Shown: positions 16,647 through 24,706 of the stretch, piece by piece
Layout of the letters: every line of letters starts with the position of its first letter
Numbering within the stretch: position 1 is the first letter of the stretch
Assembly: GCA_024698345.1 (NCBI GenBank)
Contig: JAILRH010000208.1
Coordinates: 1-36,591, forward strand
DNA from: Lachnospiraceae bacterium
GTDB lineage: Bacteria; Bacillota; Clostridia; Lachnospirales; Lachnospiraceae
Length of the DNA: 36,591 nucleotides
Reading direction: 5' to 3'
Notes under the pieces: generated by a model
What the model saw: only the letters and a program-made list of their open reading frames with translations
What the model was told of the DNA's origin: nothing
Database searches by the model: none
Position numbers and translations under genes: made by a program

Positions 16647-17494
16647 TGGATATATTTGATACTCTGGCTTATTACCTTCATTTTAAATTCGTAATTTACG
16701 CATTAGTGGTTGGAACACTAATTGCATTATGTTCCTCACTTCTTGGAGTAACACTGGTGCTGAAGCGTTTTTCATTTATCGGCGACGGTTTATCACATGT
16801 TGCATTCGGCGCAATAGCAATTGCATCGGTTCTTAACCTTACAAACAACATGATTCTGGTTATGCCAATCACTGTAATTGCAGCAATTCTGCTTCTTCGT
16901 TCAGGGCAGAACACAAAAATCAAAGGCGATGCAACACTTGCAATGATTTCAGTAGGTGCCCTGGCACTTGGATACCTGATTATGAATATTTTTTCAACTT
17001 CATCAAATATCACCGGTGACGTTTGTAGCACACTGTTTGGTTCAACTTCTATCCTGACCTTGAACAAAACTGATGTAATACTAAGCGTAGTAATGTCAAT
17101 TCTGGTAATCTTTGTATTTATCTTTTTCTACAACAAGATATTTGCAATTACATTTGACGAAAACTTTGCGAACGCAACCGGAACAAGAGCAAATGCTTAT
17201 AACCTTATAATTGCAATAATTGCCTCTGTAATTATTGTACTTGCAATGAACCTGGTGGGATCACTTCTCACATCGGCTCTTATCATATTCCCTTCGCTTT
17301 CTGCCATGAGAATATTTAAGAGTTTCAAATCAGTTATTATATGCTCGGCTATCATTTCCGTAGTTTGCGCATTGACAGGAATCATCATTTCAATACTCGC
17401 ATCTACTCCTGTAGGCTCAACTATTGTTGCAATCGACATTGTCGTATTTTTAATTTTTTATATAATTGGGATAATTACAATGAAGAACCAATGA
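16646..17494 (+). CDS. znuB: Zinc-type ABC transporter permease
   Basis: This 282-residue integral membrane protein of the ABC-3 family has about eight to nine hydrophobic helices. Family stretches are seen: GTLIALCSSLLGVTLVLKRF near the start, FIGDGLSHVAFGAIA (the conserved GDGLSHVAFG), FATGTRANAYN after the central helices, and GSLLTSALIIFPSLSAMRIF. It forms the channel for ZnuC. The start overlaps the znuC stop by one base. No metal-binding lipoprotein (ZnuA) is encoded nearby, so the system must use one from elsewhere in the genome. The end of the gene is followed by a repeat of ATCAACATAAATA 30 bases apart. Confidence 0.9.
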   Translation: MDIFDTLAYYLHFKFVIYALVVGTLIALCSSLLGVTLVLKRFSFIGDGLSHVAFGAIAIASVLNLTNNMILVMPITVIAAILLLRSGQNTKIKGDATLAMISVGALALGYLIMNIFSTSSNITGDVCSTLFGSTSILTLNKTDVILSVVMSILVIFVFIFFYNKIFAITFDENFANATGTRANAYNLIIAIIASVIIVLAMNLVGSLLTSALIIFPSLSAMRIFKSFKSVIICSAIISVVCALTGIIISILASTPVGSTIVAIDIVVFLIFYIIGIITMKNQ

Positions 17495-17541
17495 TAATAT
17501 CAACATAAATATCTTCAACTTAGATATTATCAACATAAATA
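17491..17541 (+). repeat. Direct repeat at the znuB stop codon
   Basis: ATCAACATAAATA occurs at 17499-17511 and 17529-17541, 30 bases apart; the preceding bases (ATGATAAT versus TAGATATT) also match partly. The znuB TGA (17492-17494) opens the first copy. Confidence 0.6.
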
Positions 17542-17595
17542 CTATTTATTTAAGATAACTCACGATACACATATGTATAAATGGAGAAAATGCAA

Positions 17596-18825
17596 ATGAA
17601 AAAACTATTGTTACAGCTTCCTCTGATTATAGTGTTATGCGGTGGGATAATATATTTTGCCCGCGCCATGAATGACAGAGATACAAAGGAAGTTGCAAAA
17701 TATGCTTACACCTCGGCAAAAAGCAGCAAATCGTCCGGTCTAACCGGCAATGATTCTAATGCAAAGTCAAATGCTAATAATAATGCTGAAAATAATGCCA
17801 ATGATAAATCTAATTCAAATTCAGGGAAAAGCTCAGATGCCAACACTGATTCAAGCACGGAAGTTGAATCTGAAACGCCAAAAGAGACTACTTCAAATTC
17901 TTTTGAAATCAAACTGAGCTTCATCGGTGACTGCCTCTGTGCGACAAATGAGAATACTCATTATGCAAATTGTTTTAACGATGTTGCCGACGTCAAAGAT
18001 CAGTCTTACTTCTTTAAAAAAGTAAGTTCATATTTCTTGAATGACGACTTTACAATCGGGGACTGCGAGAATGTGTATTCCGACAGCAAAAATCTGAAAG
18101 TTTCTGACAAAGGTCAGTACAAGGATCCAAATGTTGAAGCTTACTGGTTTAAGAGCAAAGCTGATAATGCGGGAATTCTTTCCACCGGCGGAATTGACTG
18201 CGTATCGATTTCAAACAATCACATAAATGATTACGGTCAAGCCGGTCACGAAGACACCAGGAAAGCCCTGGACAAAGCCGGTGTGCTATGGGGCGAAGAA
18301 GGTAAGACTGTCTACTACGAAAAGAATGGATTCAAAATTGCCGTTATATGTGTTTCAATGTACGGTGACGGAGTTGTTCCTACCATTATCGATTACATAG
18401 AGGAAGAAGAAAAGAAATCTGATTATCAGATTATATACTTCCACGGCGGAACAGAACGCCTTCACGCGCCAGAAACCTGGAAAGTCAACGCTTGTCACAA
18501 GCTTATTGACGCCGGCGCTGATCTGATTATGGGTGACCATCCTCATGTGCTTCAACCCAAAGAAGTTTACAGCGGTGTTACAATCATCTATTCACTTGGT
18601 AATTTTATTTTTGGCGGAAACAGACATCCGGAGAACAGAACTATCATATATCAGCACACGCTGACAATCAAAGATAATGTTCTATCTTCCCAAAATGGAA
18701 AAGTAATTCCATGCTATGTATATACAGGGGATACAAACAATTGGCAACCTGCTGTCATTAAAGATAAAAATACAAAAAATAAAATATTTAATTTCATGAA
18801 GGGCAAGACAGATTCGCCTTTATAA
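17596..18825 (+). CDS. CapA-family (PGA_cap) extracellular phosphoesterase-like protein
   Basis: This 409-residue protein has an N-terminal membrane anchor (about 3-25, LLLQLPLIIVLCGGIIYFA) and an Asn/Ser/Lys-rich low-complexity linker (about 45-105). A CapA domain follows, with FIGDCLCA, GDCENV, SNNHINDYG, the paired-histidine HGGTE and MGDHPHVLQ, then YSLGNFIFGG. CapA proteins belong to the metallophosphatase-like superfamily and act in poly-gamma-glutamate capsule assembly in Bacillus, but most homologues, like this orphan with no CapB/C neighbours, have no proven function. ATG 17596 is favoured by GGAG 9 bases upstream; ATGs at 17581 and 17590 are in frame but poorly placed. Confidence 0.85.
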   Translation: MKKLLLQLPLIIVLCGGIIYFARAMNDRDTKEVAKYAYTSAKSSKSSGLTGNDSNAKSNANNNAENNANDKSNSNSGKSSDANTDSSTEVESETPKETTSNSFEIKLSFIGDCLCATNENTHYANCFNDVADVKDQSYFFKKVSSYFLNDDFTIGDCENVYSDSKNLKVSDKGQYKDPNVEAYWFKSKADNAGILSTGGIDCVSISNNHINDYGQAGHEDTRKALDKAGVLWGEEGKTVYYEKNGFKIAVICVSMYGDGVVPTIIDYIEEEEKKSDYQIIYFHGGTERLHAPETWKVNACHKLIDAGADLIMGDHPHVLQPKEVYSGVTIIYSLGNFIFGGNRHPENRTIIYQHTLTIKDNVLSSQNGKVIPCYVYTGDTNNWQPAVIKDKNTKNKIFNFMKGKTDSPL

Positions 18826-18826
18826 A

Positions 18827-18848
18827 GATTGTATCAAAGTCGTCAAAT
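18827..18848 (+). repeat. Dispersed 22-nt repeat, copy 1
   Basis: GATTGTATCAAAGTCGTCAA directly follows the capA-like stop and matches 19988-20009 at 20 of 22 positions over the 22-nt span. Confidence 0.6.
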
Positions 18849-18930
18849 ACATGAAGCATGTTATAGAATTCTCATGTTATGTATTTCCGTGTTATGCAGT
18901 TCCGTGTTATGCAGTTTCCTTATTATGAAA

Positions 18931-18978
18931 CAAAACGAGTAGCAAATCATCATTTCAATCAGATTGCTACTCGTTTTT
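18931..18978 (+). terminator. Terminator after the CapA-family gene
   Basis: AAAACGAGTAGCAA (18932-18945) pairs with TTGCTACTCGTTTT (18964-18977), 14 bp, followed by TTC. The mirrored A run lets it also work for the minus-strand gene ending at 19025. Confidence 0.9.
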
Positions 18979-19024
18979 CTATCTGTTCAATTATCAATTA
19001 CTACTTACAATCAGCACCTTACAA

Positions 19025-19729
19025 TCATCCAAGGAAGTAGTACCAATGATGTCCCAGTGCTCTGGTCTGACCCACGTACACCATATCACCTTTTTTAATG
19101 AATCTATATAAGATGATTCCGCGAACTTCAATCTTATCATCGAGCACTTCATTGCCGTCCGCACAGAAAATATATCTCCATCTGTTTCTAAATACTGACA
19201 GGTATTCAATTTCATTTTTCTGAATAACCTTAAGATATGCGACTTTATTCTTGCCAATATCGAATAATACATAATCCACAAATAACAGCTGAAGATAGCT
19301 AAGTAACTCTGCCAGACAAAACAACGCTATACCCCAATTTATAAAATATATGTCTGTCTCAACTTTTCTAAACCAATATGGAATACTTCTTCTTGCTGCA
19401 CACTGAAATATAACTCCCGTAGTAATGACTGCCGCAATAAATATAGTTCTGATTAAAAATACCAACAATCTTCTATCGGACTGCTTTTTTCTAAGATCCA
19501 TCTTCACATCACCCTCAGCTAACTTAAAATCTGCGAGTAGCAAAGACCCTCTCTTAGATTGTTCTCTGTCACGCCGTCTCTGTTCATCTATAATGGAAGT
19601 CTTAATATCAACTTCAACTTCCTTTTTTTCCTTCTTGAAAAGATTGTCCCAATCACTATCATAATCCATTGATCTTGTAGGTCCATATTTATAATGTTCA
19701 TCTAAAAATACTTCATGATCATTTTTCAA
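19025..19729 (-). CDS. Membrane protein of unknown function
   Basis: This 234-residue protein matches no family I recognise. It has a charged N-terminal region (1-95, rich in Lys, Glu and Asp), two hydrophobic segments (about 98-118, LLVFLIRTIFIAAVITTGVI, and about 137-160, YFINWGIALFCLAELLSYL), and a C-terminal part with alternating hydrophobic residues, probably beta, ending WYYFLG. I chose a TTG start at 19729 because GGAGG lies 8 bases upstream; a GTG at 19738 overlaps that site. Its 3' end faces the capA-like gene across a shared terminator. AT-rich DNA upstream may hold its promoter. It is probably a real gene given the ribosome site and terminator. Confidence 0.6.
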   Translation of the reverse strand: MKNDHEVFLDEHYKYGPTRSMDYDSDWDNLFKKEKKEVEVDIKTSIIDEQRRRDREQSKRGSLLLADFKLAEGDVKMDLRKKQSDRRLLVFLIRTIFIAAVITTGVIFQCAARRSIPYWFRKVETDIYFINWGIALFCLAELLSYLQLLFVDYVLFDIGKNKVAYLKVIQKNEIEYLSVFRNRWRYIFCADGNEVLDDKIEVRGIILYRFIKKGDMVYVGQTRALGHHWYYFLG

Positions 19730-19897
19730 TAACAGCACCTCCCTTAAACATTACACCTTGATATCCATTTATTATTGTGTATATCTGTTATTATCATACC
19801 CGAAACAAAAAAGCTAATAAATATCCGCATTTCACATTTTACCGTCATATTTTTCTATTTTATAAGGTTGTTTTTTTTACAATAGTATAATATAATT

Positions 19898-20110
19898 ATT
19901 TATTTTCGAACTTTATCTTAATTATATCTTACTATATTTGTAGATTTTTTTAAATATCAATCACCGAAACCGCTACGCTTGTTTCGGGATTGTATCACGG
20001 TCGTCAAATGTCTACAAGCAAACTTGCGACATTTGCCTCATCGTGTGTACAAATAAGAGGAGCAATTGCTTCAACGATTCAAAATCGTAAACGCAATGCT
20101 CCTCATTTTT
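19898..20110 (+). ncRNA. Possible small RNA with three stem-loops and an intrinsic terminator
   Basis: A TATAAT at 19886-19891 could be a -10, although no good -35 is visible. Downstream come CCGAAAC/GTTTCGG (19964-19970, 19981-19987), then CAAATGTC/GACATTTG (20005-20012, 20028-20035) enclosing CAAG/CTTG. A long terminator-like stem follows: GAGGAGCA, TTGC and ACGAT pair with ATCGT, GCAA and TGCTCCTC (20057-20104), ahead of ATTTTTG. No minus-strand U tract is present, so the plus strand is favoured. The segment shares a 22-nt block with 18827-18848. No known RNA family is recognised; this is a structural guess. Confidence 0.3.
20057..20110 (+). terminator. Strong stem with T run
   Basis: An interrupted 17-bp stem (GAGGAGCA, TTGC, ACGAT with their complements) ends in CTCCTC and ATTTTTG. 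It could end the possible small RNA on the plus strand. Its T run overlaps the first of the prfC-end repeats. Confidence 0.65.
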
Positions 20111-20217
20111 GAAACCATGCAATCACTTGCTTATTTAATTATATTTTTGAAACCATGCAATCAATTGCTTATTTAATTATAATTTATTAAACCATGTAAT
20201 CACTTATTTAATTTTTC
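20106..20217. repeat. ~38-bp tandem repeat overlapping the prfC stop codon
   Basis: Copies start at 20106, 20144 and 20183, each TTTTTGAAACCATGCAATCA then CTTGCTTATTTAATT; the third is diverged and shortened. The prfC stop (20208-20210 on the minus strand) lies in the third copy. Confidence 0.85.
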
Positions 20218-21803
20218 TTAAATTCTTCAAATTCTAATCCTTCATTGTGCTCCTGAATAATTCTGATTGACCATTCATTTGCAAATAACAGCAACGGATT
20301 ATCATTCATGTCCTTAACTTTCTTGCAGTCGCTGATTCTGCTAAGGCTGTTAAGATCTGTTGACGGATCTTTCACCCATCTGATGTAATTGTATGGAAGT
20401 GGCTCAAGTCTGACATCACAGCTGTATTCATTTTCCAGTCTGTATTTTAATACATCAAACTGAAGTACACCAACTACTCCAACTACAATTTCCGACATTC
20501 CCAGATTGTAATCCTGGAACATCTGAATCGCACCTTCCTGGGCAATCTGCGTTACCCCCTTCATAAACTGCTTACGCTTCATAGAATCAAGGGGAACAAG
20601 TCTGCAGAAATGCTCCGGTGCAAATGTAGGAATACCTTCATATGCAAACTTTTTGCCCGGCATACAGAGTGTATCTCCAATTGAGAAGATGCCTGGGTCA
20701 AACACCCCGATAACATCTCCGGCATATGCCTCGTCAATAACCTTTCTGTCCTGAGCCATAATCTGCTGAGGTCTTGAAAGCTTCATCTTTCTTCCACTCT
20801 GGACATGATAAACATCTTTATTTGCATCAAACTTTCCGGAACAGATTCTCATGAAAGCAATTCTGTCATGGTGAGCCTTGTTCATATTTGCCTGAATCTT
20901 AAATATAAATCCAGAGAAAGCTTCGTCAACCGGACTAATCAATCCTGCATCAGACTGTCTTGGAAGTGGAGACTCAGTCATCTTAAGGAAATGCTCAAGG
21001 AATGTTTCAACACCAAATGTTGTGAGCGCTGAACCAAAGAACACCGGAGAAAGTTCACCCTGATCTACAAGCTCCTGATCAAAAGGTTCACTTGCCCCAT
21101 CAAGTAGTTCTGTATCTTCCATAAGCTGATCATAGAGTTCCTCTGTAATAGCCTCTTTTAGTCCGTCATCGTCCAAACCATATTCTGTTTCTGCTGCGCC
21201 CTTGGCTCCACCTACAGAAACTGCCTTGAACATAGAGATTTTCTTTGTATCTCTGTCATATACACCCTTAAATCTTTTACCTGAACCAATAGGCCAGTTA
21301 ATAGGGCAAGTCTTAATACCAAGAACATTCTCGATTTCTTCAAGTAATTCATATGGATCTCTCGCCTCAAGATCCATCTTATTAATAAACGTAAAGATAG
21401 GGATATGTCTCATAACGCAAACCTTAAACAACTTAATAGTCTGCGCCTCAACACCCTTTGAAGCATCGATTACCATGACAGCCGAATCTGCTGCCATCAA
21501 AGTTCTGTATGTATCCTCCGAGAAGTCCTGATGTCCCGGTGTGTCTAAGATATTGATACAGTATCCATCATAATCAAACTGAAGTGCAGATGAAGTAACC
21601 GAAATACCTCTTTCCTTCTCGATACCCATCCAGTCAGAAACCGCATACTTAGAATTGGCCTTTCCTTTAACCGAACCGGCTGTATTGATAGCTCCTCCAT
21701 ATAAAAGGAATTTCTCAGTAAGTGTAGTTTTTCCCGCATCAGGGTGGGAAATAATCGCAAAGGTTCTACGTCTTTCAATTTCTTTTCTCAAATCTTCACT
21801 CAT
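20208..21803 (-). CDS. prfC: Peptide chain release factor 3
   Basis: RF3 is the translational GTPase that recycles RF1/RF2 from the ribosome after termination. The 531-residue protein has G1 SHPDAGKTTL (19-28), switch region KERGISVTSSALQF, G3 DTPGHQD, G4 NKMD, then domain II and the RF3-specific C-terminal domain (VGVVGVLQFDVLKYRLENEY). Length is normal. ATG 21803 is used, giving the family start MSEDLRKEIERRRTFAIISHPD. The gene is monocistronic between the LRR-protein terminator and a repeat-filled 3' flank. Confidence 0.97.
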   Translation of the reverse strand: MSEDLRKEIERRRTFAIISHPDAGKTTLTEKFLLYGGAINTAGSVKGKANSKYAVSDWMGIEKERGISVTSSALQFDYDGYCINILDTPGHQDFSEDTYRTLMAADSAVMVIDASKGVEAQTIKLFKVCVMRHIPIFTFINKMDLEARDPYELLEEIENVLGIKTCPINWPIGSGKRFKGVYDRDTKKISMFKAVSVGGAKGAAETEYGLDDDGLKEAITEELYDQLMEDTELLDGASEPFDQELVDQGELSPVFFGSALTTFGVETFLEHFLKMTESPLPRQSDAGLISPVDEAFSGFIFKIQANMNKAHHDRIAFMRICSGKFDANKDVYHVQSGRKMKLSRPQQIMAQDRKVIDEAYAGDVIGVFDPGIFSIGDTLCMPGKKFAYEGIPTFAPEHFCRLVPLDSMKRKQFMKGVTQIAQEGAIQMFQDYNLGMSEIVVGVVGVLQFDVLKYRLENEYSCDVRLEPLPYNYIRWVKDPSTDLNSLSRISDCKKVKDMNDNPLLLFANEWSIRIIQEHNEGLEFEEFKKN

Positions 21804-21836
21804 AATACTCTCTCTTTTCTAATTCTTTTCCAATAA

Positions 21837-21890
21837 TAATCAAAAAAACGGTAGCATGCTCCACTACAATGGAGCACACACCGTTTTATT
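21837..21890 (-). terminator. Terminator after the LRR protein gene
   Basis: On the minus strand AAAACGGT (21880-21887) and TGCTCCA pair with TGGAGCA and ACCGTTTT (21844-21851) in an interrupted stem, followed by TTTTTTTG. It lies about 70 bases after the stop at 21954. Confidence 0.85.
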
Positions 21891-21953
21891 ATATTAGAAA
21901 AATAAATATCATGCAAGTTCAAGAACAATGTCTGCACTAATCTACCATCAATA

Positions 21954-24452
21954 TTATCTAATTACATTTACAGTATCATCAACATAAGTATCAGACTCAG
22001 AAAGAAGAGTATTGTTTGATAAATCCAATTCACTTATATTTGTATGAGAACAATATAAACGCTTTAATCCAAGATTATTTGATAAATCCAATTCACTTAT
22101 ATTTGTGTCAGAACAATCTAAACACTTTAATCCAAGATTATTTGATACATCCAATTCACTTATATTTGTATTAGAACAATGTAAGTCCTCTAATTCTAAA
22201 TTATTCGATACATCAAGTTCGCTTATTTTTGTGAAAAAACAGCTTAAGTCCTTTAATTCAAGATTATTTGATACATCCAATTCACTTATATCTGAGCAAA
22301 TACACATTAAATACTTTAATCCAAGATTATTTGATACATCCAATTCACTTATATTTGTGTCAGAGCAATGTAACCTTTCTAATTCTAAATTATTTGATAC
22401 ATCCAATTCCCTTATATTTGTGTAAGAACAATCTAAGTCCTCTAATTTTAAATTATTCGATACATCCAATTCGCTTATTTTTGCGTGAGAACAATCTAAA
22501 TCCTTTAATTCAAGATTATTTGATACATCCAATTCCCTTATAAAATTTTCTGCACATGTCAATTTACGCAAATTAGGAAAACCAGATAAATCAATGCTAG
22601 TTAAATGATTATCCCTCACATATAAATACTCTAATGTATTACTTGGGTTTATATACAAACTATCCAAACTATAGTTACTCTCTATGTCCACATCCATTAT
22701 ATTAGGGCTGTCAACAATATTTAGTTCTCTAATCATTGTCCTACATATGATTAAACGAGTTAATTGTTCACAACCATCAATTGCAACTTTGTAAAGACTA
22801 TTAGTAAAATAAATAGAAATATCCGTAAGTTCCTTATTATCACAAAGATCTACATAATACAAATCATCCATATCAGTTATATCGGAAATAGATCGAAGAG
22901 AAGCATTATTCGAAATATGGATGCCCTTCAATCCTGAACAGCGATCAAATTTAACTGATTCAAGGTCACCTTTAACATTAGATACGCAAATATTCACTAA
23001 TTCATCATTGTCACTTAAATCGATTGTTTCTAACATACAAAGAGGTCTCTTATATGGATCGCTCTCATCATCACAAGGTGGTAAAAGAAGAGTAAAGCCC
23101 CCTCCCAACTCTTTACCTGACAAATCAATAGATTTTAATCTAGGAACACCTGAATAATCGTTTTCCCATTCATACTCATATAACTCCAACCTGTAAGGTG
23201 ATTTATATTGTACAAGTGATTCTGTTGCCATATATAAATAGAGTACATCAATAAAACTCTTTGAGTCACACAAAACAATATCATCCTCTTCATTGTAAAA
23301 ATCTTTAGGATAATTAAGAGTATGAAGCGGTAAATTTAAACGACTAAACTGAACATTTTCCCTGCTTAACAGTCTTAATGATTCACAATCTGACAATTCT
23401 AAATCAGAAATCTTGGTGTTATCTACATACAAATCTTCTAATTTACGTTGATTATCTACCCATAATGACTCTAAATTATAATTATCACGAACATCCAAAA
23501 GGCGTAACTCACGAAGACCGCATATATCCAGTGATTCTATGTCACAATTTCGAATCATAATATCCTCTAACTCTTCGAACTGACTTCCGGACGGATCAAT
23601 GTCAAGTGAGCCTTTTATCCCTAATCCACCTTCGGTCCAATAAATGCCTTTTAATCTACCGTCTTTTGACCAACTATATTGTTCTGAATTCAGATTACCA
23701 CTAACCTTTGCACCTTTGTCTTTTTGTTCTTTAATAATAGATTTTAGAAGTTCCACATCTTCTCTATTTTTATTTTCTGAACCATCTACAGTAGTTTGTT
23801 CTTCTATAATTGACTCTGCTACAGTAGTTTGTTCTTCTGTACTTGACTCTGCTACAGTAGTTTGCTCTTCTGCACTTGACTCTGCTACAGTAGTTTGCAC
23901 TTCTGTACTTGACTCTACTACAGTAGATGTTTCCTCTTGATTTTCATTTTCTGTAGTCACATCAATACTTTCTGTTTCAGATACTGCACTCTCTTTTTCT
24001 GTAGGTGCTACTGTCGTTGCCGCCACTGTAGCTGCCACTGTCGTTGCTGCCACTGTAGGTGCTACTGTCGTTGTTGCCACTGTAGGTGCTACTGTCGTTG
24101 CTACCACTGTCATTTCCTGAGAAGTTATTGTTTTTTTATTTTTTACTTTCACTTTGCATTTGAACTTTTTATTACCAACTTTGGCTGTAATAGTAGCTTT
24201 TCCGGACTTAATAGCCTTAACTGCTCCTTTTTTACTAACTTGAGCAACTTTTTTATTTGATGATTTCCACTTAACCTTTCCTTTTACGTTTTTCACCTTC
24301 AGTTTAATGGTATCCCCAACAAAAAGAGTAGCTTTTGTCTTGTTCAATCTCGCTTTCTTCTTTGCTGCCTCTACATTAGCACTTGGTGTCATTGTTGCTG
24401 TAAGGGCAACTGTTAATGCCAACGCTAATGCCTTTGTCTTTTTTCTAGTCAT
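21954..24452 (-). CDS. Secreted BIG2 and leucine-rich-repeat surface protein
   Basis: This 832-residue protein has a signal peptide (1-29, ending in VEAA) and a BIG2 Ig-like domain (about 33-108: ATLFVGDTIKLKVKN, VKWKSSNKKVAQVSKKGAV, GKATITAKVG). A Val/Ala/Thr/Pro linker (about 113-152) and a Glu/Thr-rich linker with EEQTTVAESS repeats (to about 225) follow. The rest is a leucine-rich-repeat region of internalin-like type. Its C-terminal part is nine near-identical 21-residue repeats of the pattern ELDVSNNLELKDLDCSHTNI. There is no LPxTG or other visible anchor, so it may be released or held non-covalently. AAAGGAG lies 7 bases before the ATG. It probably binds a surface or host partner, but the ligand is unknown. 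Confidence 0.85.
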   Translation of the reverse strand: MTRKKTKALALALTVALTATMTPSANVEAAKKKARLNKTKATLFVGDTIKLKVKNVKGKVKWKSSNKKVAQVSKKGAVKAIKSGKATITAKVGNKKFKCKVKVKNKKTITSQEMTVVATTVAPTVATTTVAPTVAATTVAATVAATTVAPTEKESAVSETESIDVTTENENQEETSTVVESSTEVQTTVAESSAEEQTTVAESSTEEQTTVAESIIEEQTTVDGSENKNREDVELLKSIIKEQKDKGAKVSGNLNSEQYSWSKDGRLKGIYWTEGGLGIKGSLDIDPSGSQFEELEDIMIRNCDIESLDICGLRELRLLDVRDNYNLESLWVDNQRKLEDLYVDNTKISDLELSDCESLRLLSRENVQFSRLNLPLHTLNYPKDFYNEEDDIVLCDSKSFIDVLYLYMATESLVQYKSPYRLELYEYEWENDYSGVPRLKSIDLSGKELGGGFTLLLPPCDDESDPYKRPLCMLETIDLSDNDELVNICVSNVKGDLESVKFDRCSGLKGIHISNNASLRSISDITDMDDLYYVDLCDNKELTDISIYFTNSLYKVAIDGCEQLTRLIICRTMIRELNIVDSPNIMDVDIESNYSLDSLYINPSNTLEYLYVRDNHLTSIDLSGFPNLRKLTCAENFIRELDVSNNLELKDLDCSHAKISELDVSNNLKLEDLDCSYTNIRELDVSNNLELERLHCSDTNISELDVSNNLGLKYLMCICSDISELDVSNNLELKDLSCFFTKISELDVSNNLELEDLHCSNTNISELDVSNNLGLKCLDCSDTNISELDLSNNLGLKRLYCSHTNISELDLSNNTLLSESDTYVDDTVNVIR
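22005..22545. repeat. Nine 63-bp tandem repeats inside the LRR gene
   Basis: Each unit encodes 21 residues containing ELDVSNN or ELDLSNN. Adjacent units are so alike in DNA (GATACATCCAATTCACTTAT recurs) that recombination could change copy number. Variable residues fall mainly at the positions around the Cys-Ser of each turn. Confidence 0.85.
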
Positions 24453-24636
24453 ATTTTTACTCCTTTCTTATTTCTACGAACTTCCATTAAGTCCGTAATC
24501 TTATCCTATTTCCTTGGATAAATCAGTAATATAATACTATTATGGATTATACTGAATGAAAACAAATTATTAACAGTTTATTAACATCTGATTTTTCTTC
24601 TCTCTCCATTTGTTTTTATCGTTTTTCCCCTATCTG

Positions 24637-24665
24637 TTGACATTTTCTTTGGTCGGGCATATGAT
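24637..24665 (+). promoter_or_regulatory. Near-consensus housekeeping promoter of the aminotransferase gene
   Basis: TTGACA (24637-24642), a 17-base spacer, then TATGAT (24660-24665). The start codon follows about 40 bases later. This is the best sigma-A-type promoter in the window. Confidence 0.8.
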
Positions 24666-24706
24666 TATCTATAGGTTTAATTAGAAGAAAAGGATAGGTG
24701 AGAAAA

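Larger units (their letters stand above)
19730..20207. other. Intergenic region with stacked stem-loops
   Basis: About 480 bases between two minus-strand genes. 19750-19960 is AT-rich; 19964-20104 holds three successive stem-loops (see the possible small RNA); 20106-20217 holds three tandem copies of the prfC end. No protein gene is seen. Confidence 0.6.

Noticed and set aside
22105-22543. Repetitive open frames opposite the LRR units
   Set aside because: Antisense shadows of the 63-bp repeats.
23644-24260. Open frames opposite the Thr/Val linker of the LRR protein (Cys/His/Arg-rich)
   Set aside because: They are shadows of the low-complexity coding strand, which has the signal peptide, domains and ribosome site.
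21954-24452. A sortase-anchored (LPxTG) surface protein
   Set aside because: No LPxTG, hydrophobic tail or basic end is present at the C-terminus.
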